A stretch of DNA of 64,000 nt, taken from contig JAKSLX010000013.1 of assembly GCA_024400915.1 (NCBI GenBank), positions 1 to 64,000 on the forward strand, in the 5' to 3' direction. Numbering within the stretch: position 1 is the first letter of the stretch; each line of letters begins with the position of its first letter. The notes under the pieces are model-generated. The model was not told where the DNA came from. It saw only the letters and a program-made list of their open reading frames with translations, and ran no database searches. The stretch comes from Treponema sp. Its GTDB lineage: Bacteria; Spirochaetota; Spirochaetia; Treponematales; Treponemataceae. The position numbers and the translations under genes are program-made. Of this stretch, positions 1 to 8,777 are shown piece by piece.

Positions 1-975
1 GGAACGTTTTCGTTGAGCTTTCCGTCTGGAGTAAGAAGGTTGATTACTTCAAGATTGTGTCTCTTGCCGACTTCCCAGTCGTTAGGGTCGTGGGCTGGAG
101 TGATCTTTACCATACCTGTTCCAAATTTCTTGTCTACATAGTCATCTGCAATGATTGGAATTTCTTTTCCAGTGATAGGAAGCTTGAGCTTCTTGCCGAC
201 AAGGGCAGTGTAGCGTTCGTCAGAAGGGTTTACTGCAACTGCTGTATCACCGAAGAAAGTTTCAGGACGAGTTGTAGCTACTTCAATCTTTCCGCTTCCG
301 TCTGCGTATTCGTAGTAAAGGTGATACATTGCACCCTGTGTGTCTTCATGGTCAACTTCATCGTCAGCAAGGGCTGTACCACAGCGAGGACACCAGTTTA
401 CAAGGCGCTGTCCCTTGTACATGAGACCGCGTTCATAGAGTGTTACGAAAACATCGCGAACAGCCTTTGAAAGTCCTTCGTCATAAGTAAAGCGTTCGCG
501 ATCCCAGTCTACGCTGTTGCCCAGCTTGCGCTGCTGCTTTACGATTGTTGCGTGGTGGTCTTCCTTAACCTTCCAAGTGCGTTCGATGAACTTTTCGCGT
601 CCAAGGTCGTTGCGTGTAAGGCCTTCTTTCTTGAGCTGGCGTTCAACAACGTTCTGTGTTGCGATACCTGCGTGGTCAGTTCCTGGAACCCAGAGAGTGT
701 TGTCTCCCTTCATTCTGTGGTAGCGTACTACGATATCCTGAAGTGTATTGTTAAGGCCGTGTCCCATGTGGAGGACGCCTGTAACGTTTGGAGGTGGAAT
801 GACGACTGTATATTTAGAGACTGCAGAGTTCTTGCTTTTTGAAAGGTAAGATGCGTGTAACGGTGATTTTTCATCAGAAGCTGGTTTAAAACAGCCTGAA
901 TCAACCCACTGATTGTAGATTCTGTCTTCAAAATCCTTAGGGTTGTAAGCTTTTTCGAGTTCGATAGCTTTCATT
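1..975 (-). CDS. valS: valine-tRNA ligase, N-terminal part (runs off window)
   Basis: Class I aminoacyl-tRNA synthetase that charges tRNA-Val in the cytoplasm. Only the first 325 codons are in the window; the rest lies beyond base 1. The HIGH-type ATP motif appears as HMGH at residues 69-72, in the context PPPNVTGVLHMGHG that is characteristic of ValRS. It is followed by WVPGTDHAGIATQ, a zinc-like WCPRCGTALADDEVD segment and the CP1 editing-domain motif TTRPETFFGDTAVAV. The start is the ATG at 975, preceded by an AGAGGACC Shine-Dalgarno. A TTGAAA-16-TATAAT promoter lies upstream on the same strand. IleRS is less likely because of the PPPNVTG context. Confidence 0.96.
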
Positions 976-1009
976 TTGGTCCTCTAATATGGATAAATTT
1001 TGTGCATTA

Positions 1010-1037
1010 TTATAGTAGAAATAAAGCTTTGTTTCAA
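1010..1037 (-). promoter_or_regulatory. predicted valS promoter
   Basis: On the minus strand, TTGAAA (1032-1037), a 16-base spacer and a perfect TATAAT (1010-1015) lie about 35 bases upstream of the valS start. The promoter is immediately next to the 5' end of the structured RNA at 1047-1188. Confidence 0.55.
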
Positions 1038-1046
1038 TTAAAGCAT

Positions 1047-1188
1047 GTGTATGAAAATCGAGAAGGAAGGAAGAGGCTTTCAGGAACATTCAACCCTCTG
1101 GAAGATAGTTTCCTTGCAGAGGGTTGCATGTAGCGACGATATCGAGCGGTCCTGAAAGACTCGTACTGACTGGTAGATTTTCATACAT
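1047..1188 (+). ncRNA. candidate structured RNA, copy 1 (unassigned family)
   Basis: A 142-nt intergenic element that folds into stacked helices. Outer stem A is 11 perfect pairs (1049-1059 with 1176-1186). Stem B is 1077-1085 with 1150-1158. Stem C is a 15-position arm (1086-1100 with 1117-1131) holding one U-C mismatch, capped by a 16-nt loop containing ATAGTTTCCTTG. The 5' internal strand is purine-rich (GAAGGAAGGAAGAGG) and its AAGGAA can pair with TTCCTT of the loop to give a pseudoknot. A homologous element lies at 6905-7047 with compensatory changes. The plus strand is chosen because copy 2 keeps pairs as G-U wobbles that would be A-C mismatches on the other strand. I recognise no Rfam family, and no strong promoter is visible. 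Confidence 0.7.
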
Positions 1189-1220
1189 CTACTGAACTTG
1201 CAGAGTTAACAGATGAGATT

Positions 1221-3056
1221 TTACTGTCTGCGGTCTGAGCGCGGATGAGCTGTGTAATAGTCGGCCTTGTTCTTGTACATGGCTTTTTCGGCTTCTTTTG
1301 TTGAGTGGTCGATGTCGGAAATGCTGTGGAACCAGGCGCCTCCGCAACTTAATATCCACTTGCTTTTAAGGATATCCTTAAGGTTTGCAACAACCGTCAT
1401 GAATTCCTTTTCCGAAACGTCATAACTGATGACTACGAACTCATCGCCGCCAATGCGGTAAAGGGCATCCTTCTTTCTTCTGAAATATTTCTTCAGGAGT
1501 GTCACTGCGGATTCTATGAGAACGTCTCCTGCTTCATGCCCCTTTGTGTCGTTGGTATCTTTGAGCCCGTTTACATCGGCATAGAGGATTCCTGTATTCA
1601 AATCATTGCCTTCCGCAAGCTTTTTCATGTCGCGCATGTAGGCGGCACGATTGAGGGTTTTTGTCATGCTGTCTGAATAGCTCATTCTGTAAAGTTCTTC
1701 TGTGTAAGTCTGCTTGAGCTTTTCTTCCATGATGTATGTTGCGGCAGAGCGAATGACAATGTCCGTATCAATGTTTCTTTTAGGATTGTCTATGCCCATG
1801 AAACCCGTAATCTTTTTGTTTTCATTGTCATAGAATGAAGTAACGATAATGCTGTTGATTTCAAGATCGTTGAGAAAATTGAACTCTATTGAATCTGCAT
1901 CAAGTTCTTCCGAAATGTTCGAAAGAAATACAATGTCATTTTTATTGAACAAATCAAGCCATCTTGAAAAATATGATAGTTTAATATCCTGAAGCAAATT
2001 CTTCTGTGATTTTGCATTTGAGTTGCACCATTCGAATTCATTGGTTGCCGTTTGTTTTTCATAGTCAATCTTGAATATGTAGGCTCTGTCACCGTCATAG
2101 AATTCGCCGATATTCTTGAGTATTTTTGAATTTGCTTCTGCAAAATCTTCTGAACCTGAAAGAGTAGTAAGGCATTCAACAAGGGCCTTTTCTGTTTCAA
2201 GCTGTCCGCGAAGGCTTATGATTTCTCCATCTACGAATCTGTTTGTGTAAATGACGCTTTTGAGATTTCCGTTGTCTCCGTATCCTACTGGAATGAAATT
2301 TGCACGGCAGAAATGACCACCGGTTCCAACATATTCGGAGGTGATTATTGATTTGCCTCTGAGTCTTTCGCCCAAAGTGTTCAGATTACAGAAATCCATC
2401 ATTCTAGGATGGTACTCCTGTGCTGTAAAATAATTTATGGAATTGTTTAAAGTTTCTTGTATTGGATTGGACTCTCTAAGGTATGGTCTGATTTTTTCAT
2501 CGGCGTAAATCAGTCTTGCTGTATTGCTTTCAATGTCCATGTATACGCAGGCAAGGTAGCTTCTTGTTATGGCTTCTGAAACCATCTGCAGGAAGTGGGA
2601 GTCGTTCAATTCTTTTGAAAGGGACTCATGAATGTCGCGGACATAAAGATATACAATCTGATTTTTTTCGCTGTAATTCTGGCAAGGAATCAGATCCAAA
2701 GAAACCCATCTCATGATTCCGTTGATGTTACGCCTGTATTTTACTGTATATTGTTTTGGATCTGTCTGGAATCTATCCTTGATTTTTTTTATGTCGATAA
2801 AATCCAGATAGTCTTCAATATCGTCTTTGTAAATGTTTCCTGTCATGGCAAAGTTTTTTGCCCAATCGGAAAAGTTGTGTGAATATCCTCTGTCAGGAAG
2901 TTTTTCTTTGGAAAATACCATGATTTCTTCATAGCAGTCTTTTCTTAAATTCAATCTCAAAATCTTGTAGAAGGAAGAATACATGAGTGACATTGCTTCT
3001 TCGCTTGTTTTTGAATTGAGGTGTAAGTTCTTAAACAGAGAAATCTTTTTTTTCAT
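1221..3056 (-). CDS. sensor diguanylate cyclase with PAS/GAF-like input and GGDEF domain
   Basis: A 611-residue protein predicted to make cyclic di-GMP from two GTP. No membrane segment is evident, so it is probably cytoplasmic. The N-terminal half carries PAS-like regions (about 80-270), followed by a GAF-like region (about 290-430). The C-terminal GGDEF domain (about 440-605) has an intact signature, RIGGDEFVV. The allosteric product-binding I-site is present as RKKD five residues before GGDEF, so feedback inhibition is expected. The input ligand is unknown. It lies alone on the minus strand, and its 3' end faces the structured RNA at 1047-1188. Confidence 0.9.
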   Translation of the reverse strand: MKKKISLFKNLHLNSKTSEEAMSLMYSSFYKILRLNLRKDCYEEIMVFSKEKLPDRGYSHNFSDWAKNFAMTGNIYKDDIEDYLDFIDIKKIKDRFQTDPKQYTVKYRRNINGIMRWVSLDLIPCQNYSEKNQIVYLYVRDIHESLSKELNDSHFLQMVSEAITRSYLACVYMDIESNTARLIYADEKIRPYLRESNPIQETLNNSINYFTAQEYHPRMMDFCNLNTLGERLRGKSIITSEYVGTGGHFCRANFIPVGYGDNGNLKSVIYTNRFVDGEIISLRGQLETEKALVECLTTLSGSEDFAEANSKILKNIGEFYDGDRAYIFKIDYEKQTATNEFEWCNSNAKSQKNLLQDIKLSYFSRWLDLFNKNDIVFLSNISEELDADSIEFNFLNDLEINSIIVTSFYDNENKKITGFMGIDNPKRNIDTDIVIRSAATYIMEEKLKQTYTEELYRMSYSDSMTKTLNRAAYMRDMKKLAEGNDLNTGILYADVNGLKDTNDTKGHEAGDVLIESAVTLLKKYFRRKKDALYRIGGDEFVVISYDVSEKEFMTVVANLKDILKSKWILSCGGAWFHSISDIDHSTKEAEKAMYKNKADYYTAHPRSDRRQ

Positions 3057-3185
3057 TTTTTAATCCGGCTTATTTATTTTAGCACGGTTTTAGTTCTTTT
3101 TGAATAATGATTTGTCGATTTACAGGTTGATTTTTCTTTGTTTTTATAGATTATGTAAGATGTCTGGAATGATGGAGGTACCAAG

Positions 3186-3743
3186 ATGAATTTCAAAATC
3201 AGAGTTGCAGAAGAAAGTGATGCCCTTGCTTGCCACGATATTTATGGAGCCTATGTTGATGGTCTTAATGTTACTTTTACCATTGAAAATCCATCCGTTG
3301 AAAAGTACCGAGAAAAAATTATCAATACAAAAGAAAAATATCCTTTTTATGTTGCTGAAGATGAAAATGGAAAAATCCTTGGTTACTGCTGCGGGGAACC
3401 TCTTCGTCCTCACGACGCCTACAAGTGGAATGTTGAATGGACTATAGTTCTAGCAGCTGATTCTCCAAGAAGAAGCGGAATTGCAACAGCCTTATACAAC
3501 AGATTCTGTTCAACCTTGAAGAAGCAGAACTTCCAGTATATTTACGCAGTCATTGTTGATACGAATGAGGCAAGCCTAGGTTTCCACAAATTCCTTGGCT
3601 TTACTGAAGTAGGGCATTTCCATAATGCCGGAATCAAAAAAGGCCAGTGGCTTGGAATCGTTTGGATGAACAAATTCATCGGGACTGACGGTGCCGATGC
3701 AAAGGAACCTGTCTGGTACAAAGATTACAATGATGAAGAGTAA
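3186..3743 (+). CDS. GNAT-family N-acetyltransferase, phosphinothricin/methionine-sulfone type
   Basis: A 185-residue acetyl-CoA-dependent N-acetyltransferase, close to the usual 170-185 residues of the Pat/MnaT group. Features of that group include the N-terminal IRVAEESDALACHDIYGAYV, the central EWTIVLAADSPRRSGIATALY (the acetyl-CoA pyrophosphate-binding loop with R-R-S-G-I-A) and the C-terminal LGFHKFLGFTEVGHFHNAGIK. Its natural substrate is likely a small amine or amino-acid analogue but cannot be fixed from sequence. A GGAGG Shine-Dalgarno lies 8 bases before the ATG. It is a single gene divergent from the GGDEF gene and followed by a terminator shared with the next minus-strand gene. 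Confidence 0.85.
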   Translation: MNFKIRVAEESDALACHDIYGAYVDGLNVTFTIENPSVEKYREKIINTKEKYPFYVAEDENGKILGYCCGEPLRPHDAYKWNVEWTIVLAADSPRRSGIATALYNRFCSTLKKQNFQYIYAVIVDTNEASLGFHKFLGFTEVGHFHNAGIKKGQWLGIVWMNKFIGTDGADAKEPVWYKDYNDEE

Positions 3744-3870
3744 GTTAAATGCAAATTTGCCATGCTTTGGTGAATGTTTTTCTATATTTGATGGACATAC
3801 TGGCGGATGAATTCTATGAGAAACATCCAGAATTTGACAGAAATAAATTGTAAATGCATGCATGAAAAAA

Positions 3871-3907
3871 GGGAAATCTGAAATATATCTCGGATTTCCT
3901 TTTTTTT
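3871..3907. terminator. bidirectional rho-independent terminator
   Basis: An inverted repeat (GGAAATCtGA against TCGGATTTCC) is flanked by A-runs on the left and T-runs on the right. It can end both the acetyltransferase transcript (plus) and the 7TM-GGDEF transcript (minus). Confidence 0.75.
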
Positions 3908-5405
3908 ATCTCTTTCTTCTTTCAATTCCAGATTCCAGATAATATCTGGTCTTGTCCTTGTACATCCTCTGTTCGGCTTCTTTTTCAAGTTGGTCAATTG
4001 AATAGTCTGGGAATTCCGTTATGGATGCAGCGCCTTTTGAAATGCTGAGTCCTGTGGAGTAGGTTCCTTTCCAGAGCTTTGAATAGTTGTCTATGAGACG
4101 GAAAATTTCTTCCAGTTCTTCCTTTGAACAGATGGCTATTGCAATGTATTCGTCTCCACCGGTTCTGTAAACATAGCCGTAGGACTGAATGACTGCGTTG
4201 AGGGTCTTTGCGCTTTCGATGATGAGTTCGTCACCAGCCGCATGTCCCTTGTTGTCATTGGCAGCCTTTAGCCCGTTAAGGTCAAATGAAATGATAGTGA
4301 AGTCTTCAGGAATTCCATCAGACTGAATTTTTTCAATTTCTTCTTCAAAAGCACGTCTGTTGAAGAGTTTCGTAAGTTCGTCGGTGATTGAAATTTTTAT
4401 GAGGTTTGATTCCCTGTTTTTTTCTTCGGTGCAGTCAGAGAAAATGAGCTGATAACCTTTGTGCTTTTTTTCAACGTAGAGGGGTTTTGAATCAACTTTA
4501 TAAAAGCTATTGTTCTTCTTGTAATAGAATTCTGATTTGATGTTCCTGTTAAAGAATTCAATCCAGGAATCCAGTTCCTTAAGTTCGTAATCGCTGCTAT
4601 CAACTTTCTTGTCCACAATAAGTTTTTTTAGTGGTGGATAAATTTCCTTTGCCCTTGAGTTGCATCCAAGAAACCTGTAGTTCATATCGAAAGAAACGAT
4701 GCCGTAAGTGTTCTGCATGAGTATTGAGGCAACAGCAGTCCTGTCTATATTGTAAAGTTCAATGTTATTCTGAATCAGAATGAGAAAAATTCCTGAAATT
4801 ACATACCAGAATGGAACCAGATCAATTTCAAATAACGAGCGACTCCCAAAATATGAGAAAAGTCCAAGCCCCGTAATTACGAGCATTTTGGAAACCGCCC
4901 TGATTGAAACTTCCCTGTTTTTCTTTATTGCTACGAGAAGTATTCCAAAGCTGTACAGATAATAAGTAATTAGTAGTATATAGAAAATATGATGGAACAA
5001 GCCGTATTCCCTCACGAGCCTTGTAGTTCCGTTTTCCATTGAGAGGTTTACACTTTTGTAGAAGATGGTGCTTTTGCCGATGGTCAAAGAAGTCATGAAA
5101 ATAGAAGTTGCAGAAAGGTAAAGTATGAGCTTCATAATTCTGTATATTTTTGCCTTGCACAGGAACAGTATTATGAAAATAAGGGAAAGTGTTGCATAAC
5201 ATCCGCCTACATAGGTTATCTGTTGTGCAAAAATTGCATGTTCGAGATTTAGTGATGTGCTTCTTTGCCAGAATCCAAAGTTACTGACGGCTGCAAAAAC
5301 AAAGAAAAGTGCAAGGTCAACGGACTGGATTGCAGTAATTCTGAAAATGAATATCGTAGCAAGAATAAGCGAAAGAATGAAACATATTCCGTAGTAATTC
5401 AACAT
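3906..5405 (-). CDS. 7TM-type membrane diguanylate cyclase (GGDEY variant)
   Basis: A 499-residue membrane protein. The N-terminal ~215 residues contain about seven hydrophobic segments, like the 7TM sensor regions of spirochaete histidine kinases and cyclases. A PAS-like region follows (about 225-335), then a GGDEF domain (about 340-490). The signature reads RTGGDEYIA, with Tyr replacing the final Phe; the catalytic G-G-D-E positions are kept, so activity is plausible. The RxxD I-site is absent (QSYG stands at that position), in contrast to the neighbouring GGDEF protein. An AGAGG Shine-Dalgarno precedes the ATG. The start codon lies close to or overlaps the divergent TIM-barrel gene, depending on that gene's start. 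Confidence 0.88.
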   Translation of the reverse strand: MLNYYGICFILSLILATIFIFRITAIQSVDLALFFVFAAVSNFGFWQRSTSLNLEHAIFAQQITYVGGCYATLSLIFIILFLCKAKIYRIMKLILYLSATSIFMTSLTIGKSTIFYKSVNLSMENGTTRLVREYGLFHHIFYILLITYYLYSFGILLVAIKKNREVSIRAVSKMLVITGLGLFSYFGSRSLFEIDLVPFWYVISGIFLILIQNNIELYNIDRTAVASILMQNTYGIVSFDMNYRFLGCNSRAKEIYPPLKKLIVDKKVDSSDYELKELDSWIEFFNRNIKSEFYYKKNNSFYKVDSKPLYVEKKHKGYQLIFSDCTEEKNRESNLIKISITDELTKLFNRRAFEEEIEKIQSDGIPEDFTIISFDLNGLKAANDNKGHAAGDELIIESAKTLNAVIQSYGYVYRTGGDEYIAIAICSKEELEEIFRLIDNYSKLWKGTYSTGLSISKGAASITEFPDYSIDQLEKEAEQRMYKDKTRYYLESGIERRKR

Positions 5406-5547
5406 GAGACCTCTTGCTGATATTATAATGCGAAAATATGCAAATTTCGTGATTTTTGCCCCTATTGTTGCTTTTTTTTCCTATGGGAAATTCCTTCGTG
5501 GATATGATGATAAAATTACTTCCATAATTAAATCAATGGAAGTGCCT

Positions 5548-6348
5548 ATGAATTTTGGAATGCCCGTGCTTATTGAACTTGATTCTCTTGAGTCAAACTG
5601 CAGGTTATGCAGGAAACTTGGTCTGGATTTCATCGAGCTGAACATGAATTTTCCCGAGTATCAGGTTCAGTATTTTGATGCTGAAAAATATTCTGCGCTT
5701 AAAAATGAATATGGCATTTACTTTACGATTCACTTGAGTGAAAAGCTTGATGTTTCTGAAACTGACGATTTTGTAAGGAAAGGTTGGCTTAAGAGTGTGG
5801 CGGCTTCCATTGCATTTGCAAAGAAGACTTCATGTCCAATAATCAACATGCATATGAATCATGGCATCTACATTACTCTTCCTGATGAAAAAGTTTTTGT
5901 CTACGAAAAAAGATTTGATGAATATTTTGAAAGCATAGTTCAGTTCCGTCATTTTTGTGAAATGCAAATCGGAGCTGGAGATGTAAAAATCTGCATCGAG
6001 AATACAGACGGCTTTACGGATTTTGAAAGGAAAGCCATAGATTACCTTTTAAAAAGTCCAGTCTTCTGTCTTACCTGGGATGTGGGACATAGCATCAGCA
6101 ACAATGAAAAGGACATGGAATATCTTCTTGCTAACGTAAGCAAGCTTGCTCATTTCCATATTCATGACGGAACAAGAACTGAACACGGTGGAAAATGTCA
6201 TCAGGAGCTTGGAAAAGGAGAAGTGAACCTTGAGTCTCGTATTGCTCTTGCCAGGGAGTGCAATGCAAGGTGTGTCATTGAAACAAAGACAGTTGGTGCT
6301 TTGGAAAATTCCGTGGCATGGCTAAGAAGCAACGGAAAGATTGACTAA
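5548..6348 (+). CDS. TIM-barrel sugar phosphate isomerase/epimerase-like protein
   Basis: A xylose isomerase-like/AP endonuclease 2-like TIM barrel of about 266 residues. Predicted metal-site residues fall in the expected order: NMHMNHG, CIENTDG, TWDVGHS, HFHIHDGTRTEHGG and CVIETKT. It probably acts on a small sugar or cyclitol; the substrate is unknown. The reading frame is open from 5404, but the extra 48 residues are hydrophobic, unlike the family, and overlap the divergent gene. The ATG at 5548 has GGAAG about 5 bases upstream and begins just before the conserved barrel; 5536 is an alternative. It converges with the YkgJ gene, overlapping by 4 bases. Confidence 0.8.
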   Translation: MNFGMPVLIELDSLESNCRLCRKLGLDFIELNMNFPEYQVQYFDAEKYSALKNEYGIYFTIHLSEKLDVSETDDFVRKGWLKSVAASIAFAKKTSCPIINMHMNHGIYITLPDEKVFVYEKRFDEYFESIVQFRHFCEMQIGAGDVKICIENTDGFTDFERKAIDYLLKSPVFCLTWDVGHSISNNEKDMEYLLANVSKLAHFHIHDGTRTEHGGKCHQELGKGEVNLESRIALARECNARCVIETKTVGALENSVAWLRSNGKID

Positions 6349-6806
6349 AGATATTCTGCCTGCCACTGTTCAAAATCCAGAGGTATATTTTCCTTGTATT
6401 CCTTTGCAGCTTTTTCTATTTCTTCCCTTGAATGAACTGATCCATTGTTCATGCCGGGGCAGTCTTTTGCACACTCGTCCCAGGCTGTTTTTTCTTTTAC
6501 CATCCAGTCCCAGAAAGGCCAGGTCCTGCATTGAATTGGGCGGCCTTCATAAGCGGTGCAGCCATTGTTCCAAAGAATGCATTCCAGTTTTTTTGTTTCT
6601 ATGAGGGCAAGAACTTTTTTCCCTTCATAGTAATCAGCCCAGCGGCAATATTTTTCCACAAAGGCAATGGGTTCCATTTCAAAATGAGCGCAGAACCTTT
6701 CCAGGTCAGTCTTTGAAAGATAGACGAACCCAGGTCCGTTGCCGCAACAGTAAGAACATCGTTTGCATTCAAATTTCAAGCCTTTCTCGTAGAAATTGTT
6801 ATCCAT
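6345..6806 (-). CDS. YkgJ-family cysteine cluster protein
   Basis: A 153-residue protein of the widespread YkgJ/CxxCxxCC zinc- or iron-chelating family. The N-terminal cluster reads CKRCSYCCGNGPG (about residues 14-26), and further cysteines lie in the middle (CILWNNGCTAYEGRPIQCRTWPFWDW) and the C-terminal part (CAKDCPG). The PIQCRxWPFW segment is typical of the family. It is probably cytoplasmic, with a metal-binding or Fe-S-like role, but its biochemical function is unknown. It converges with the TIM-barrel gene (4-base overlap), and its upstream side faces structured RNA copy 2. Confidence 0.85.
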   Translation of the reverse strand: MDNNFYEKGLKFECKRCSYCCGNGPGFVYLSKTDLERFCAHFEMEPIAFVEKYCRWADYYEGKKVLALIETKKLECILWNNGCTAYEGRPIQCRTWPFWDWMVKEKTAWDECAKDCPGMNNGSVHSREEIEKAAKEYKENIPLDFEQWQAEYL

Positions 6807-6904
6807 GACTTAAAATCTATTATAAATAGTGTTTTTTTTCTATGCGAATGATTTTGGAGTATGGATTTCCTCTACAAATTCTGTAATGGAGATCCTAAGG
6901 ATTG

Positions 6905-7047
6905 TAAAATGAAAATACGGGAAGGAAGGTAGAGGATGGCAAAAACACTTGCAGGGCGGAACAATAGTTTCTTTGCCGCCTTGCACGTGTAGCGACATAT
7001 GGAGCGATTTTGACAGATTCGGACTGACTGGTAGTGTTTTCATTTTA
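6905..7047 (+). ncRNA. candidate structured RNA, copy 2 (unassigned family)
   Basis: A 143-nt homologue of the element at 1047-1188, with the same architecture and almost the same spacing. Stem A is 6906-6918 with 7034-7046. Stem B is 6936-6944 with 6993-7001 and is imperfect. Stem C is 6945-6959 with 6976-6990 and keeps the same U-C mismatch as copy 1. The terminal loop again has 16 nt and ATAGTTTC. The shared unpaired segments are GAAGGAAGG.AGAGG, AGCGAC.ATAT.GAGCG and ACTGACTGGTA. The loop TTCTTT can pair with AAGGAA through one G-U. It ends about 105 bases before glyA, so a leader role there is possible, but copy 1 has no plus-strand gene close downstream. Confidence 0.7.
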
Positions 7048-7091
7048 GGTTCTTTTTGGGGGGATAAAGGTTGAGAATTATATTTTTTCAA

Positions 7092-7120
7092 TTGCACAAA
7101 TACTTAAAATTCTTTAGTAT
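7092..7120 (+). promoter_or_regulatory. predicted glyA promoter
   Basis: TTGCAC (7092-7097), a 17-base spacer and TAGTAT (7115-7120) form a good sigma-70-type promoter about 33 bases before the glyA start codon. It lies downstream of the structured RNA, so glyA can be transcribed without that RNA. Confidence 0.6.
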
Positions 7121-7138
7121 TGTTAAAAATATACTAAA
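7113..7138. promoter_or_regulatory. inverted repeat over the glyA -10 region (operator candidate)
   Basis: Perfect 8-bp arms TTTAGTAT (7113-7120) and ATACTAAA (7131-7138) are separated by 10 bases. The left arm contains the -10 hexamer and the right arm falls at the expected transcription start, which is the geometry of a repressor site. It could alternatively form a weak AT-rich hairpin at the start of the mRNA. Confidence 0.4.
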
Positions 7139-7152
7139 AATCGAGGTAACCT

Positions 7153-8652
7153 ATGTCTACACCATTGGAAAATTATCTTGCTTCTTGCGGTAACAAACCA
7201 AATGCCGCAATGTGTGCCTATGTTGCAAATCTTCAGCAGGTTGCAGCTGTCGGTCCAGATATCGCTGCTTCAATCGTAAACGAACTTGAAAACCAGAGAA
7301 GCCACCTTAAGCTTGTTGCTTCTGAAAACTACTGTTCACTTTCAGTTCAGTCTGCAATGGGCAACCTTCTTACAGACAAGTATGCAGAAGGATATCCTGA
7401 GCACAGATACTACGGCGGATGTGTAAACATCGATGCAGTAGAAAACACAGCAGCACGCGAAGCAGAAAAACTTTTTGGTGCAGACTATGCATATGTTCAG
7501 CCACACTCGGGCGCAGATACTAACCTTGTTGCTTACTGGGCAATCCTCAGCGCAAAGGTTGAAACTCCAACTCTTGAAGAACTTGGCGTAAAGTCTCTCA
7601 ATGACCTTACAGCAGAACAGTTTGACGCTCTCCGCAAGAAGTTTGGCAACCAGAAGCTCATGGGACTCGACTACTCATGCGGTGGACACCTTACACACGG
7701 TTACAAAATGAACGTTTCTGCCCGCATGTTTGAATCACATCCATATGGCGTAGACGAAAAGACAGGTCTCCTTGACTACGATGCAATCGAAAAGCAGGCA
7801 ATGGAAGTTAAGCCTCTCATCCTTTTGACAGGTTTCTCCGCATACCCACGCAAGATCGACTTCAAGAGATTCCGTCAGATTGCAGACAAGTGCGGTGCAG
7901 TCCTCATGGTAGATATGGCACACTTTGCAGGTCTTGTTGCCGGTAAGGTATTCCAGGGCGACTACGATCCAGTAAAGTGGGCAGACATCGTTACAACTAC
8001 AACACACAAGACACTCCGCGGTCCTCGTGGTGCCATGATTCTCTGTAAGAAGGAATATATGGACTATGTAAATAAGGGATGCCCAATGGTTCTCGGTGGT
8101 CCACTCGGTCATGTCATGGCTGCAAAGGCAATCGCTTTCAAGGAAGCAAATACTCCTGCATATCAGGCATGGGCTGCACAGGTTGTAAAGAACGCACAGG
8201 CTCTTGCTGATGCCCTCAAGACATACAACATTCCTCTCCAGACAGGCGGAACAGACAACCACCTTATGCTCGCAGACGTTACGGTTTACGGACTTACAGG
8301 AAAGCAGGCAGAAGCTGCAATGTTCGAATGCGGAATCACAGCAAATGCAAATGCCCTTCCATACGACAAGAACGGTGCATGGTGGACATCTGGTGTTCGT
8401 CTTGGAACTCCAGCCCTTACAACACTCGGCATGAACGAAGAAGACATGAAGGAAGTTGCTTCAATCGTTGACTTTGTCCTCAAGAACACAAAGCCTGGCG
8501 TTACAAAGGAAGGAAAACCTGCAAAGGGTAAGATCGTAATCAGCGACGAGACAAAGGCTGCTGCACGCGAAAGGGTAAACAAGCTTCTTGGTGCACATGT
8601 TCTTTATCCAGAGCTTGACCTTGACTTCCTTAAGAAGGAATTCGTTAAATAA
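7153..8652 (+). CDS. glyA: serine hydroxymethyltransferase
   Basis: A PLP enzyme interconverting serine and glycine with tetrahydrofolate; it is the main one-carbon source. The PLP-binding lysine is K286 in TTTTHKTLRGPRGA. Other family motifs are LVASENYCS, YAEGYPEHRYYGG and MVDMAHFAGLVAG. At 499 residues it is longer than the common ~420-residue bacterial form: there is an extra N-terminal segment of about 35 residues and internal insertions (about 145-170 and near the C-terminus). A GAGG Shine-Dalgarno precedes the ATG. Codon choice is strongly biased, as in the other highly expressed genes here (argG, gap, glgP). A glycine riboswitch-controlled transporter lies at 53 kb. Confidence 0.97.
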   Translation: MSTPLENYLASCGNKPNAAMCAYVANLQQVAAVGPDIAASIVNELENQRSHLKLVASENYCSLSVQSAMGNLLTDKYAEGYPEHRYYGGCVNIDAVENTAAREAEKLFGADYAYVQPHSGADTNLVAYWAILSAKVETPTLEELGVKSLNDLTAEQFDALRKKFGNQKLMGLDYSCGGHLTHGYKMNVSARMFESHPYGVDEKTGLLDYDAIEKQAMEVKPLILLTGFSAYPRKIDFKRFRQIADKCGAVLMVDMAHFAGLVAGKVFQGDYDPVKWADIVTTTTHKTLRGPRGAMILCKKEYMDYVNKGCPMVLGGPLGHVMAAKAIAFKEANTPAYQAWAAQVVKNAQALADALKTYNIPLQTGGTDNHLMLADVTVYGLTGKQAEAAMFECGITANANALPYDKNGAWWTSGVRLGTPALTTLGMNEEDMKEVASIVDFVLKNTKPGVTKEGKPAKGKIVISDETKAAARERVNKLLGAHVLYPELDLDFLKKEFVK

Positions 8653-8676
8653 AAACTGCCTTGTTAGTTAAATGAT

Positions 8677-8716
8677 GCCATTGGAATGGTGATTCCGTTC
8701 CAGTGGCGTTTTTTTT
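8677..8716 (+). terminator. rho-independent terminator of glyA
   Basis: The hairpin GCCATTGGAA / TTCCAGTGGC (one G-U pair) is followed by a run of nine T. Confidence 0.85.
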
Positions 8717-8765
8717 TGTATATCCTGCCCACAATTAAAATCCCGTGATTTCTTGAATTCTGTGT

Positions 8766-8771
8766 TATAAT
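8766..8771 (+). promoter_or_regulatory. -10 element placing the start at or near the ATG (leaderless candidate)
   Basis: A perfect TATAAT ends 6 bases upstream of the ATG at 8778. A normal -10 to start distance puts transcription initiation on or next to the A of the start codon. No convincing -35 and no Shine-Dalgarno are seen. Confidence 0.5.
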
Positions 8772-8777
8772 TATGCC

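Noticed and set aside
1047..1188. SRP (4.5S) RNA because of GGAAGGAAG
   Set aside because: The motif is on an internal strand, not in the SRP apical domain, and the partner loop and GGTCAGG elements are absent.
3791..3853. 20-codon ORF (MDILADEFYEKHPEF...) after the acetyltransferase gene
   Set aside because: Too short, no Shine-Dalgarno and no recognised parent; it could be the tail of a lost gene but I cannot support it.
6905..7047. Glycine or tetrahydrofolate riboswitch upstream of glyA
   Set aside because: None of the conserved aptamer blocks of either class is present, and a good glyA promoter lies downstream of the element.
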